From Chloroflexota bacterium (GTDB taxonomy: Bacteria > Chloroflexota > Limnocylindria > Limnocylindrales > CSP1-4), in NCBI GenBank assembly GCA_016781485.1, contig JADDQH010000011.1, forward strand, positions 1 through 52,533: a DNA stretch of 52,533 nt, written 5' to 3'. A program made the position numbers and the translations under genes. Numbering within the stretch: position 1 is the stretch's first letter; the number at the start of each line of letters is the position of its first letter. Positions 11,645 through 21,291 of this stretch are shown here, one piece after another. The notes under the pieces are model-generated. The model was not told the DNA's origin, ran no database searches, and was given only the letters and a program-made list of their open reading frames with translations.

Positions 11645-12595
11645 ATGCTCCCCCTCTCCTCACAGCCGCTCATCCACGCCCGCCGGCTGACGAAGCGCTT
11701 CGGGTCGTTCACGGCCGTCGACGGCATCGACTTCGATGTCGCGCCGGGCGAGGCGTTCGGCTTCCTCGGACCCAATGGGGCGGGCAAGACCTCGACGATG
11801 CGGATGATCGGGTGCGTTTCGCCGCCCACCGGAGGGACACTGCGAGTCCTCGGGATGGATCCGGTCGCCGACGGTCCCCGCATCCGCGCGCGGCTCGGGG
11901 TGGTCCCGCAGCAGGACACGCTCGACGAGGAGTTGACCGTCGAGGAGAACCTCGTCATCTACGCGCGCTACTTCGACATCCCGTACCGGGAGGGGAGGAG
12001 GCGCGCGGCCGAGCTCCTCGATTTCGTCCAACTGGCGGAGCGGGCGAAGAGCGAGGTGGAGCCGCTGTCGGGCGGGATGAAACGGCGCCTCACCATCGCT
12101 CGAGGTCTCATCAACGAGCCGAACCTCCTCCTTCTAGACGAGCCGACCACGGGGCTCGACCCGCAGGCGCGCCACCTCCTGTGGGATCGGCTCTACCGGT
12201 TGAAGCAGCGCGGCGTCACCCTCGTCCTGACGACGCACTACATGGACGAGGCGGAGCAGCTGTGCGACCGGCTGGTCGTGATGGACAAGGCGAAGATCGT
12301 CGCGGAGGGGTCTCCGCGGCAACTGATCGAACGCTACTCGACCCGAGAGGTGCTCGAGCTGCGCTTCGCGCCCGGGGCCCAGGAGTCGCTCGACGGACAG
12401 CTGGACGGCAAGCTCGACGGGATCGCCGAACGCATCGAGCCGCTCCCGGACCGGCTCCTCCTGTACACGTCCGACGGCGATGCCGCGATCGACGCCGTCC
12501 ATGCGCGCGGGGTGGAGCCGGAGAGCGTCCTCGTCCGCCGCAGCACGCTGGAGGACGTCTTCCTGCGGCTGACCGGCCGCACGCTCGTCGACTGA
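11645..12595 (+). CDS. ABC-2 type exporter ATP-binding protein (NodI/DrrA-like)
   Basis: GPNGAGKTSTMRMIG (Walker A), LSGGMKRRLTIARGLINEPNLLLLDEPTTGLD, TTHYMDEAEQLCDR. True start is 11645, not 11372 as in the ORF track. Confidence 0.93.
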   Translation: MLPLSSQPLIHARRLTKRFGSFTAVDGIDFDVAPGEAFGFLGPNGAGKTSTMRMIGCVSPPTGGTLRVLGMDPVADGPRIRARLGVVPQQDTLDEELTVEENLVIYARYFDIPYREGRRRAAELLDFVQLAERAKSEVEPLSGGMKRRLTIARGLINEPNLLLLDEPTTGLDPQARHLLWDRLYRLKQRGVTLVLTTHYMDEAEQLCDRLVVMDKAKIVAEGSPRQLIERYSTREVLELRFAPGAQESLDGQLDGKLDGIAERIEPLPDRLLLYTSDGDAAIDAVHARGVEPESVLVRRSTLEDVFLRLTGRTLVD

Positions 12596-12623
12596 TCGCG
12601 CGACCGATCGGACGGGGATACCG

Positions 12624-13394
12624 ATGAAGGGCGTCGTCCGCGTGCTCGAGTACAACTGGATGACGTACCGGCGGACGTGGCGGGGAACACTCTTCTTCAC
12701 GTTCGTCCAGCCGGTCCTGTTCCTCGCCGGGCTCGGCCTCGGCCTCGGCGGCTTCGTCGACCGGAGTGGCACGGGGGCTCTGGAAGGCGTCCGGTATGTC
12801 GCCTTTCTCGCGCCCGGGCTGCTCGCGGCGCAGGCGATGCAGATGGCCTCGTTCGAGTCGACGTACCCCATCCTCGGCTCGATCGTCTGGCGACGCACCT
12901 ACCACGCGATGCTGGCCACCCCCCTCCGGGTGCGCGAGGTGCTCGCCGGACAACTCGGCTGGATCGCGTTCCGGCTCGCCGTCGGAAGCGTCGCCTTCCT
13001 GTTGGTCATCATGCTGTTCGGAGCGGTCCAGTCGCCGCTCGCGGCGCTTGCGGCACCCGTCGCGATCCTCACGGGGCTCGCCTTCGCCGCTCCGATCATG
13101 GCGTTCTCGGCGACGCTCCGGACGGACGAGTGGTTCAGCGCGATCTTCCGGTTCGGGATCACGCCGCTGTTCCTGTTCAGCGGGACGTTCTTCCCCATCG
13201 CTCAGCTGCCGGACGTGATCGAGCCGATCGCCTACCTGACGCCGCTCTACCACGGCGTCGCGCTTGCGCGCGATCTCTCGCTCGGCCGGGCCGATCTCCT
13301 GGCCGCCGTGCTCCATCTCGCGGTCCTGTTCGCGTACTTCGCGGCCGGGGTCGGTGCCGCGTCGATCACCTTCCGTCGTCGCTTGGTGTTGTAG
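12624..13394 (+). CDS. ABC-2 type transporter permease (first of tandem pair)
   Basis: 256 aa, 6 TM-like segments, LTPLYHGVALARDL motif. Confidence 0.88.
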   Translation: MKGVVRVLEYNWMTYRRTWRGTLFFTFVQPVLFLAGLGLGLGGFVDRSGTGALEGVRYVAFLAPGLLAAQAMQMASFESTYPILGSIVWRRTYHAMLATPLRVREVLAGQLGWIAFRLAVGSVAFLLVIMLFGAVQSPLAALAAPVAILTGLAFAAPIMAFSATLRTDEWFSAIFRFGITPLFLFSGTFFPIAQLPDVIEPIAYLTPLYHGVALARDLSLGRADLLAAVLHLAVLFAYFAAGVGAASITFRRRLVL

Positions 13395-13396
13395 CG

Positions 13397-14200
13397 ATGA
13401 CGCTCGTGACACGGATCGCGCCTGCTCTCCCGCTCCGTGGCCGCCGCGCCGTCCGACTCATCGAGCGGAACTCGCTCGTCTACCGGCGGACGTGGATCGT
13501 GATCCTGTCCGGGTTCTTCGAGCCGCTGTTCTACCTGCTCGGGATCGGGTTCGGGCTGGGGTCCCTGATCGGCGGCGTGACCGGGCCGGACGGACGCGAG
13601 ATCAGTTACGGCGTGTTCGTCGCCCCGGCGCTCCTCGCGACGAGTGCGATGAACGGCGCGATCTACGAGACCACGTTCAACGTCTTCTTCAAGCTCAAGT
13701 ACCAGAAGACGTACGACGTGATGTTGAACACCCCACTCGGCGTCGGCGACGTGGCACTGGGGGAGGTGGTGTGGGCGCTCATCCGTGGACTGCTCTACTC
13801 CCTGGGCTTCCTCGTCGTGATGCTTCTGCTCGGCCTCGCGCTGTCGCCGCTCGTGCTCCTCGCTCCGCTCGCGTCGCTCCTCATGGGGTTCGCATTCTCG
13901 GCGGTCGGGATGTCCGTCACGACGTACCTGCGCAAGTGGACCGACTTCGACCTCGTGTTCGTGGTCACGATGCCGCTGTTCCTGTTCTCGGCCACGTTCT
14001 TCCCGCTGTCGGCCTACCCCGAGTCGCTCCAGCTCATCGTCCAGCTCACGCCTCTGTACCACGGGGTCAACCTCCTCCGCGGGCTGACGACCGGCGTCGT
14101 GGGGGTCGCGCAGGTCGTCGACGTCGTGTACCTGGCGGTCATGGCGCTCCTCGGGCTCATCGTCGTGAACCGGCGCCTGAACAAGCTCCTCATCAAGTAG
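13397..14200 (+). CDS. ABC-2 type transporter permease (second, paralogous)
   Basis: 267 aa from ATG 13397; LTPLYHGVNLLRGL motif; homologous in layout to the preceding permease. Confidence 0.88.
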   Translation: MTLVTRIAPALPLRGRRAVRLIERNSLVYRRTWIVILSGFFEPLFYLLGIGFGLGSLIGGVTGPDGREISYGVFVAPALLATSAMNGAIYETTFNVFFKLKYQKTYDVMLNTPLGVGDVALGEVVWALIRGLLYSLGFLVVMLLLGLALSPLVLLAPLASLLMGFAFSAVGMSVTTYLRKWTDFDLVFVVTMPLFLFSATFFPLSAYPESLQLIVQLTPLYHGVNLLRGLTTGVVGVAQVVDVVYLAVMALLGLIVVNRRLNKLLIK

Positions 14201-14692
14201 GTGATCAACTTCCCGGGGGCAGCGGGGACCTTCAACCTCCGCGTCGCCGCCGTCGCCGTCGAGCGTGATCGCGTCCTCCTGAACCGCGCGGAAGGCGAAG
14301 GGATCTGGTACCTCCCGGGCGGGCGCGTGGAGTTGATGGAGGCGTCGCGTGAGGCGGTGAAGCGGGAGCTGCGGGAGGAGTTGGGCGTCGACGTCCGAGT
14401 CGGTCGGCTGTTGTGGGTCGTGGAGAACTTCTTCGTGCTCGATGGAACGCCCATCCACGAGGTCGGGCTGTACTACCGCGTGCGCGTGCCGAACGCAGTG
14501 ACGCGTTCCGAGGGGATCCACCTGCGCGACGAGCTGGGGCGGCAGCTCGAGTCACACTGGTTCGACAACGCCGATCTCGCGTCGCTCCCCCCTGCCCCTC
14601 GTTCCTGCGCGCACGTCTTGCTGCCCTGCCCGCGCACAGGACTCATCGTCGACCGGGAGCAGCAGTGGCGCCGCGTGCCCGACCCACCCTGA
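14201..14692 (+). CDS. NUDIX hydrolase
   Basis: NUDIX box GGRVELMEASREAVKRELREELGV; GTG start abuts the permease stop codon. Confidence 0.9.
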   Translation: MINFPGAAGTFNLRVAAVAVERDRVLLNRAEGEGIWYLPGGRVELMEASREAVKRELREELGVDVRVGRLLWVVENFFVLDGTPIHEVGLYYRVRVPNAVTRSEGIHLRDELGRQLESHWFDNADLASLPPAPRSCAHVLLPCPRTGLIVDREQQWRRVPDPP

Positions 14693-16043
14693 CTGCTGCT
14701 GTCGTTCCTGAGCTCGATCCCCTCGCCGGCCGTGGCGTCAGAAGCCTTCCCCACGTTTCGAGTCCTTGTGCCCACTCGATCCCTCCGACCCGTCCGAACA
14801 GCCGGTACGCCTCCAGCGCCTGCCGCATCGCGGGGACGAACCCGTCGACCGCGCGCGGTCGAAAGTCCTGCTCCCAGAACAGCCCGACGATCCACAGCGT
14901 GTTCGCCTTCCGATCGAAGCGGGGCTCGATACGCCCGACGAGGCGGTCGGCGAACAGGATCGGGAGCACGTAGTACCCCCATCGCCGTTTCGCCTCCGGG
15001 ACGTACACCTCCCACACGTAGTCGAAGCGGTACAGCTCCTTCAGGAAGCGCCGATCCCATACGAACGGGTCGAGCGGGGCGAGGAAGGCGACCCCGGGGT
15101 CGGAGCCGCCGGGGCGCGGTGATGCGGCTATCGCGCCGTTGCCCGAGCCGCTTCCAGCCTCCTCCTCGGGGTCCAGCTCCGCCTCCGCCTGGTCGAGCAG
15201 CGGGAGCTCGTCGTTCAGGACGAACCGAACGCCGCGCACGCCCTCGACGGAGACCGGGACCAGCCGTTCTCGATCGAGCAGCTCGGACAGCAGCTCCGCA
15301 CGGAGCGGCGCCTGCCGCCGCGTCCCGTCGTCCAGTCGTTCGTTGATGCCGATCCACAGCTCCGACTGCCCGCCCGTGCCCAGGAGCCCGTGGGCCCGGT
15401 AGCGCGACAGCAGCTTGTGGCGCAGCTGCTCGCGCTCGTCGACACGCTCCTCGAGCAGCTCGGCCGGGAACAGCCGCTCGGCCAGGTCGTAGTACCGGAT
15501 GTTTCCCTTCCGCCGCGCGATCCCCAGCGTCCCCACTTCCCACAGCGCCTCGAGCATCGCGCGGACCTGGTTCGTCGGCCTCCAGTACCAGTCGATGTCC
15601 GCACCCCGCTCGAAGTCGAGCGAGCTGACCGGCCCGTGCTCGCGGATCCGGTCGAGCAGCTGCCGGACGACGTCCGCGTTCGTCCGGAACGTCCCGGCGC
15701 GCTCATGCGCCGCACGATCGCGCTCCCACGTGACGCGGTACCACGGCAGCTCGAGGGTCGGGAGGATGCTCAGGCCCTTGTTCCATGCCTCGAACAGCAG
15801 GCCTCGTTCGTAGAGCAGCCCGTCGGTCCACTCCGGGCGGTAGCCCTCGATCCGAGCGTGGAGGATCACGTCGTGGTTGCGGCCGGCGATCACGAGCGGG
15901 TCGAACTGGAACGACCCGAGCCGGTCGATTACGGTCAGCACGCTCTCGGGCACGGCTGCGAGGGAGCGCGGTGGCGCGAGGAAATGGCGCAGCACGAGGA
16001 ACCGCCGCGCGGCGGCGGCCGAAATGGGCCGAGCTTGGGGCAT
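14643..16043 (-). CDS. YcaQ/AlkX-like winged-helix DNA glycosylase family protein
   Basis: RRFLVLRHFLAPPRSL...VLTVIDRLGSFQFDPLVIAGRNHDVILHARIEGYRPEWTDGLLYERGLLFEAWNKGLSILP...RRWGYYVLPILFADRLVGRIEPRFDRK; contains a QFD motif. Start chosen at 16043; the longer ORF upstream is antisense to dnaJ. Confidence 0.8.
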   Translation of the reverse strand: MPQARPISAAAARRFLVLRHFLAPPRSLAAVPESVLTVIDRLGSFQFDPLVIAGRNHDVILHARIEGYRPEWTDGLLYERGLLFEAWNKGLSILPTLELPWYRVTWERDRAAHERAGTFRTNADVVRQLLDRIREHGPVSSLDFERGADIDWYWRPTNQVRAMLEALWEVGTLGIARRKGNIRYYDLAERLFPAELLEERVDEREQLRHKLLSRYRAHGLLGTGGQSELWIGINERLDDGTRRQAPLRAELLSELLDRERLVPVSVEGVRGVRFVLNDELPLLDQAEAELDPEEEAGSGSGNGAIAASPRPGGSDPGVAFLAPLDPFVWDRRFLKELYRFDYVWEVYVPEAKRRWGYYVLPILFADRLVGRIEPRFDRKANTLWIVGLFWEQDFRPRAVDGFVPAMRQALEAYRLFGRVGGIEWAQGLETWGRLLTPRPARGSSSGTTAAVRVGRARGATAAPGRR

Positions 16044-16223
16044 GGGACACGATGCTAGTCGAGGCGAACGACAGAGCCTGACAGGTATGGCGTGCTCCCG
16101 GAGACCCCGACGGTCGGGTCGATGACGGCGAGGTCCCGCCGACTGCCAGCCGTCCCAAGGAGGGTCTACCGCCCGTACACCCCGGCGGTCCCGCCCGGCG
16201 CCTTCCCTATACTCGGCGTGACC

Positions 16224-17390
16224 ATGGCGACCCAGCGCGACTACTACGACATCCTTGGCGTGACGCGGACCGCGGACGATGCCGAGATCAAGCGAGCGTT
16301 CCGGAAACTCGCGCAGCAGTGGCATCCCGACGTCAACACGGACCCGCAGGCGCCCGAACGCTTCAAGGAGATCAACGAGGCATACCAGGTGCTGTCGGAC
16401 TCCGGGCGACGCCAGGCGTATGACATGTTCGGGCGAGCCGGCGTGGGGAACGGGGGCGGAGGCGGCGAAGGATACGGCCCGTTCGGGGGGTTCCAGGGCT
16501 TCGGGGACCTGTTCGACACGTTCTTCGGCGGCGCCGCAGCCGGCACGTCGCGGCGCACTCGGCCGCCCGCCGGTGCCGACCTCCGGTACGACCTCCGCCT
16601 CACGTTCGAGGAGTCGATCCGAGGCACGGAAAAGGAGATCGAGTTCACGGCGCTCGAGAGCTGCACGACCTGCGATGGCAGCGGCGCGGAGCCCGGCACC
16701 CAGCCCACGACCTGCCCGCAGTGTTCGGGGAGCGGCGAGGTCCGCCAGGTTCGGAACACCATGCTGGGCCAGATGGTGAACATCAGTACCTGCCCTCGGT
16801 GCCGCGGGATGGGCCGGATCGTCGAGACCCCGTGCCGCACGTGCCGCGGCGAAGGGCGAGTGGAACGGCGGCGGACGCTCCGCGTCACGATCCCTCCCGG
16901 CATCGACGAGGGCCACCAGATCCGGCTCTCGGGTGAGGGCGAAGCGGGGCCGCGAGGGGGGCAGCCGGGGAACCTGTACGTCGTCGTCCATGTCCAGCCG
17001 CACCCGCGGCTTCGGCGGCAGGAGACCGAGCTCTTCTACGAGCTCGAGATCTCGGTGGCGCAGGCCGCCCTCGGCACGCGTGTCCTGGTCCCGACGGCGG
17101 ATGGGGAAGAGCCGGTCGAGATCAAGCCCGGGACGCAACCGGGGTCAGAGATCCGGCTGCGCGGGAAGGGCGTTCCGCATCTCCGCCGAGCCGGTGTACG
17201 CGGTGACCTGCATGTGCTCGTCGACGTCCGCGTGCCCACGAGGCTGTCGCGCCGCCAGCGAGAACTGCTCGAAGCGTTCGCGATCGAGTCCGGAGACGAC
17301 CTGGGCGACACGGACGGCGAGGGCGCGAACGGCGCGGGGCGGAAGGGCCGCGGCGGCCTGTTCGACAAGGTCAAGGACGTGATCAGCTGA
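16224..17390 (+). CDS. dnaJ: Chaperone DnaJ
   Basis: RDYYDILGVTRTADDAEIKRAFRKLAQQWHPDVN, G/F region, four CxxCxGxG zinc-finger repeats. Start at 16224. Confidence 0.97.
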   Translation: MATQRDYYDILGVTRTADDAEIKRAFRKLAQQWHPDVNTDPQAPERFKEINEAYQVLSDSGRRQAYDMFGRAGVGNGGGGGEGYGPFGGFQGFGDLFDTFFGGAAAGTSRRTRPPAGADLRYDLRLTFEESIRGTEKEIEFTALESCTTCDGSGAEPGTQPTTCPQCSGSGEVRQVRNTMLGQMVNISTCPRCRGMGRIVETPCRTCRGEGRVERRRTLRVTIPPGIDEGHQIRLSGEGEAGPRGGQPGNLYVVVHVQPHPRLRRQETELFYELEISVAQAALGTRVLVPTADGEEPVEIKPGTQPGSEIRLRGKGVPHLRRAGVRGDLHVLVDVRVPTRLSRRQRELLEAFAIESGDDLGDTDGEGANGAGRKGRGGLFDKVKDVIS

Positions 17391-17476
17391 GCGACGAGCC
17401 CCGCCGGGGCCGGGAGGGTACCCAGGACAGCGGCGACGACGCGCAACGCCACGAGCGCATCAGCGCCTCGGCAGGG

Positions 17477-18496
17477 GTGGTGGAAGAGACAGCCGCGCCG
17501 ACGGGAGAGACGGACGCTCTATCCGCAGAGAAGGACGAGGGGCTGTCGGCCGGTGGAAGCTGGCTCGAGCTGGCGGTCGAGGCAGACCCGGAGGCGGTCG
17601 AGGCCGTGAGCGAGATCCTGGGCCGCGTCGCGCCCGGAGGTGTGTCCGTCCAGGCCCCCTTCGCGCTCGTTGACGAGGGGCTTGCCGCGATGCCCGAGCG
17701 CGCAAAGCCGGCGGTCGTCCGCGCTTACCTGCCCGGCCTCGACGCGTCCGCGACGCGGCAAGCGGTGCGCGACGTCCGCATCGCGCTCGGGCATCTCCAG
17801 GCCTTCGAGCTACGGCCGATCGGCGAGCTCCGCACGCGGGTGGTCCACGAATCGGACTGGGCTGCGGCGTGGAAGCGCCATTTCCCGGTCCTGCGTGTCG
17901 GGCGGCGGATGGTCATCCGTCCGACCTGGCGCCGCCACCGGCCGGAGCCGAGCGACGTGGTGCTCGCGCTCGATCCCGGGATGGCCTTCGGGACGGGGCT
18001 CCACCCCACGACTCGGTTGTGCCTTCGACTTCTCGAGGAGTGGGCGGATCAGGGGCTCGTCGAAGGGTCACGCGTGCTCGACGTCGGTTGCGGCTCCGGG
18101 ATCCTTGCCATCGCCGCCGCCCGGCTTGGCGCATCGGTCGTCCTCGGCATCGACACCGACCCCGTCGCGGTCGAGGCGACGACGGCGAACGCGCGGCGGA
18201 ATCGGGTAGCGGGTGCCGTCCGTGCATGCCGTGGTTCCCTCCCCGCAGACGGCTCGCCCTACGACCTCGTCCTCGCGAACCTCATCGCCTCGCTGCTCAT
18301 CACGCTGGCCTCGGAACTGCGTGCGGCCGTGCGCCCCGCCCAGGGCGGCGGGCGCGCCGGGAAGCTCATCGCGAGCGGGATCTTCACGGACCGTGAGCGC
18401 GAGGTCATCGAAGCGTTCGAGCAGAGCGGCTTGCGGCTGGTCGGTCGTCGCCAGGAGGGTGATTGGGTCGCGCTGGAGGCGGAGCGCGTCGGCTGA
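17477..18496 (+). CDS. prmA: Ribosomal protein L11 methyltransferase
   Basis: LALDPGMAFGTGLHPTTRLCLRLLEEW, VLDVGCGSGILAIAAARLGA, LANLIASLLITLA; downstream of dnaJ. Confidence 0.93.
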   Translation: MVEETAAPTGETDALSAEKDEGLSAGGSWLELAVEADPEAVEAVSEILGRVAPGGVSVQAPFALVDEGLAAMPERAKPAVVRAYLPGLDASATRQAVRDVRIALGHLQAFELRPIGELRTRVVHESDWAAAWKRHFPVLRVGRRMVIRPTWRRHRPEPSDVVLALDPGMAFGTGLHPTTRLCLRLLEEWADQGLVEGSRVLDVGCGSGILAIAAARLGASVVLGIDTDPVAVEATTANARRNRVAGAVRACRGSLPADGSPYDLVLANLIASLLITLASELRAAVRPAQGGGRAGKLIASGIFTDREREVIEAFEQSGLRLVGRRQEGDWVALEAERVG

Positions 18497-18566
18497 GGCT
18501 GCTCGACTACCATCGCCGCTGGCCGGGCCGCTGCTCCGCGCCAGCCCCGAACCGAGGGAACGCCCC

Positions 18567-18917
18567 GTGAGTGACGCGAACTGCCTCTTCTGCCGACTCG
18601 CAGCAGGCGAGATCGCCGCCGACCGCCTGCACGAGGACGACGAGGTCGTCGCGTTCCGCGACATCAACCCCCAGGCGCCGGTCCACGTCCTGCTGATCCC
18701 ACGTCGGCATGTCGCATCGGCCCTGGACCTCGGCGAGAGCGAAGGGAGTCTCCTCGGGCGCCTGTTCGGCGTCGCCGCCGAGGTCGCGCATCGGGAGGGT
18801 GTCGCGGCGAACGGGTTCCGGCTCGTCACGAACATCGGTCAGAACGGCGGCCAGAGCGTGAACCACCTTCATTTCCACCTGCTCGGTGGGAGGCGACTCT
18901 CCTGGCCGCCCGGGTGA
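18567..18917 (+). CDS. HIT (histidine triad) family protein
   Basis: CLFCRLAAGEIAADRLHEDDEVVAFRDINPQAPVHVLLIPRRH...SVNHLHFHLLGGRRLSWPPG; GTG start. Confidence 0.95.
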   Translation: MSDANCLFCRLAAGEIAADRLHEDDEVVAFRDINPQAPVHVLLIPRRHVASALDLGESEGSLLGRLFGVAAEVAHREGVAANGFRLVTNIGQNGGQSVNHLHFHLLGGRRLSWPPG

Positions 18918-19480
18918 CGAGCGGCGCGGTGCGCCCCGTCCTCGTCGTGCTGTTGGGCGCGGCCGTATCGTCGTCGTGCGGTGGAGGAGGCAGGTCCGCC
19001 CAGTCTCGGCCGCGCGAGGATCCCGGCAACGCCGGATCCCCGCTGCCCACCTCGCAGTCGTCGATCTCGCCGCAGGTCGCGAATGTCGTGGCCGCGCTCC
19101 GCGAGCAGCTGCACCCCGCCGGGCTCCGGCTCGACCTCCTCACCCAGCCCTATCACCCCTCGGAGCCAGCGGCGCTGAGGAACGCGAGACGAACCATCTT
19201 CAGCACGGGGCTGCCCCAGCCTGCCGACGGATACGTGGTGATCTACGAGTTCGCGGAGGCAGCGACGGCGGCGTCGATGGGAAGGCAGTTCGCGGAATAC
19301 CTCGGGAGCGGGTTCGGCCAGACGAACTACCCGCTCGACGCGCAGTTCTCCCTCGCACAGGTCGGCGGAACCCTCGTCTTCACCTGGTGGTCGCGCGAGC
19401 GGTCGTCGGACCCGGAACGTGCAGGAACAGCGTTCCGCGCGATCTCGCAGGTCGGCCAGCGGATCGAAGTGAGGAAGTAG
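18914..19480 (+). CDS. Putative lipoprotein/secreted protein, unknown function
   Basis: N-terminal hydrophobic stretch ending VSSSCGGGG; GTG start overlaps the HIT stop (GTGA). Confidence 0.6.
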   Translation: MTSGAVRPVLVVLLGAAVSSSCGGGGRSAQSRPREDPGNAGSPLPTSQSSISPQVANVVAALREQLHPAGLRLDLLTQPYHPSEPAALRNARRTIFSTGLPQPADGYVVIYEFAEAATAASMGRQFAEYLGSGFGQTNYPLDAQFSLAQVGGTLVFTWWSRERSSDPERAGTAFRAISQVGQRIEVRK

Positions 19481-19489
19481 AGGGACCCC

Positions 19490-21253
19490 CTAGCCGACCG
19501 CCGCTCGTGACTCTTCCTGCCGGACGGGGAGGGGAGCATCGGCGGCGGCCCACGCGCGCACCGGGTCGCGCCTGATCTTCAACGTATGCGTCCTCGGGAA
19601 GTCGGCCTGCGGCCACAGCCGCCATCCGACGACGCGCTGGTGGATGCCGAGCCTCCCATTCGCTTCCTTGACCGACGATTCGATCCGCGCCTCCAGCTCC
19701 CGCCACTCCTCGGGCGTCCGCTCGGGAGCCGGCTTCGACGCGTCGCCCGGATTCGGGGCTGGGTTGGTCCCCGGTGGGAGGACGACGGCCTCGATGCGGC
19801 CAGGCTTCGTCTCGACGACGACGGCCTGCGGGAGTCCGGCCAGAGCGAGCTCGTTCTCGATGTCCTCGGGGAACACATTCAGGCCGTTGGGCAGCACGAT
19901 GATGTTCTTCTTGCGGCCCTTGAGGACGAGGTTCCCTTCGCGGTCGAACTCGCCGATGTCGCCCGTGTGGTACCAGCCGTCGGGATCGAGCGCGGCGGCC
20001 GTCGCGTCGGGGTCGCGCCAGTAGCCCGCGAACACGGCGGGCCCGGAGACGAGGATCTCCCGGTCTTCCTCGGCGAGCCTGACGCGACCGGGCGGTACGG
20101 GTTTCCCGACGGTTCCCAGCCCCATGCCCGGTTCCGTCGCCGTGGCGACGCCGCATTCGGTCGCCCCGTACCCCTGGAGGACGGGGATGCCGAGGTCATG
20201 CCACGACCGGGCGAGCTCCGGGGGGAGGTACGCGGCGGCGGAGACGAGCAGGGCCAGCTCGCCGCCGAGCTGCCGGTGGATCCGCCGGAACAGGAAGCGC
20301 CGGACGCGCCACGGCAGATGGCGGGCGACCGACCGAACCCGATCGAACGTTCTGAGCTTGCCCTGCCGGTCGATCTCGCGACGCAGCGCGTTCCAGAACA
20401 GCTCGAGGAGGAGCGGTACGACGACGAGGGTCGTCACCCGCTGATCCCGAAGCGCTTCGAAGATGACGCGCGGGTTGCGGGACCGCACGTACGCGATCTC
20501 CGCGCCGACCATGAGCGCGTAGAACAGGACGGGCGCCTGCTCGAACAGGTGGGACAGCGGGAGGAGCGAGACGAGCCGATGGTGGCGGGGTGGGATGACG
20601 TGGTCGATCCCCTCGATGGTGGCCAGGATGTTCCCGTGCGTCAGCTCGACGCCCTTCGGGTATCCCGTCGTTCCCGAGGTGTAGACGATCTCGAACAGGT
20701 CCGACCTGGTCGGTCGGGTCCAGCCGTCGAGCCGCGTCTCCCAGTCGGCGGGGAACGCGTCGTCCAGTCCGCCCTCGTCGCGTCCGCTCGCGCTCTGATG
20801 TGGCGGGTCGGACGCCAGGAAGTCGAGCGTCCGCGTCGTCAGCCCCGCGATGCCCGCAGCGGTCGCGTCGGGCGCATCCTGACCGGTCCCGATCGCGAGG
20901 ACTCGCGCCTCGGCCCGCTCCGCGATCCGTCGCACGACGTCGGGGGCCATCCGAAGGTCGATGGGGACGACGATGACCCCGGCGCGGATGGCGCCGAAGT
21001 ACACGGCCGGAAGCTCAGGGGTCGAAGGGCTCCATGTCAGGAGCCGGTCACCCGGCTCGAGACCGAGCTCGCGAAGCCGCCACGCGACGAGCTTCGAGCG
21101 CCTCAGGAGCTCGCGCGCTGACCACCGATGTTGGGTCCCCTGGTCCGTGCGGAGCGCCAGCAGGACGGAGTCTCCGTAGCGTTCCGCGGCAACCTCGAGG
21201 ATCTCGAGGAGCGATGAGAGGGCTCGAGGGTCGGGTGCCTGCGGGCGCGGCAT
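19490..21253 (-). CDS. AMP-dependent synthetase/ligase (long-chain acyl-CoA synthetase-like)
   Basis: IVYTSGTTGYPKGVELTHGN, YGATECG, GWYHTGDIGEFDREGNLVLKGRKKNIIVLPNGLNVFPEDIE. Confidence 0.93.
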   Translation of the reverse strand: MPRPQAPDPRALSSLLEILEVAAERYGDSVLLALRTDQGTQHRWSARELLRRSKLVAWRLRELGLEPGDRLLTWSPSTPELPAVYFGAIRAGVIVVPIDLRMAPDVVRRIAERAEARVLAIGTGQDAPDATAAGIAGLTTRTLDFLASDPPHQSASGRDEGGLDDAFPADWETRLDGWTRPTRSDLFEIVYTSGTTGYPKGVELTHGNILATIEGIDHVIPPRHHRLVSLLPLSHLFEQAPVLFYALMVGAEIAYVRSRNPRVIFEALRDQRVTTLVVVPLLLELFWNALRREIDRQGKLRTFDRVRSVARHLPWRVRRFLFRRIHRQLGGELALLVSAAAYLPPELARSWHDLGIPVLQGYGATECGVATATEPGMGLGTVGKPVPPGRVRLAEEDREILVSGPAVFAGYWRDPDATAAALDPDGWYHTGDIGEFDREGNLVLKGRKKNIIVLPNGLNVFPEDIENELALAGLPQAVVVETKPGRIEAVVLPPGTNPAPNPGDASKPAPERTPEEWRELEARIESSVKEANGRLGIHQRVVGWRLWPQADFPRTHTLKIRRDPVRAWAAADAPLPVRQEESRAAVG

Positions 21254-21291
21254 CGCTCGACAGTATCAGGGGTGGCGGCCAGGAAAAGGGA

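Noticed and set aside
13247-14521. 424-aa minus-strand ORF
   Set aside because: Antisense to the ABC permeases and NUDIX gene.
16044-17138. N-terminal extension of the 831-aa minus-strand ORF (14643..17138)
   Set aside because: Antisense to dnaJ; the YcaQ-like protein starts convincingly at MPQARPISAAAARRFLVLRHF (16043).
19586-21121. 511-aa plus-strand ORF
   Set aside because: Antisense to the AMP-dependent ligase; composition typical of shadow ORFs.
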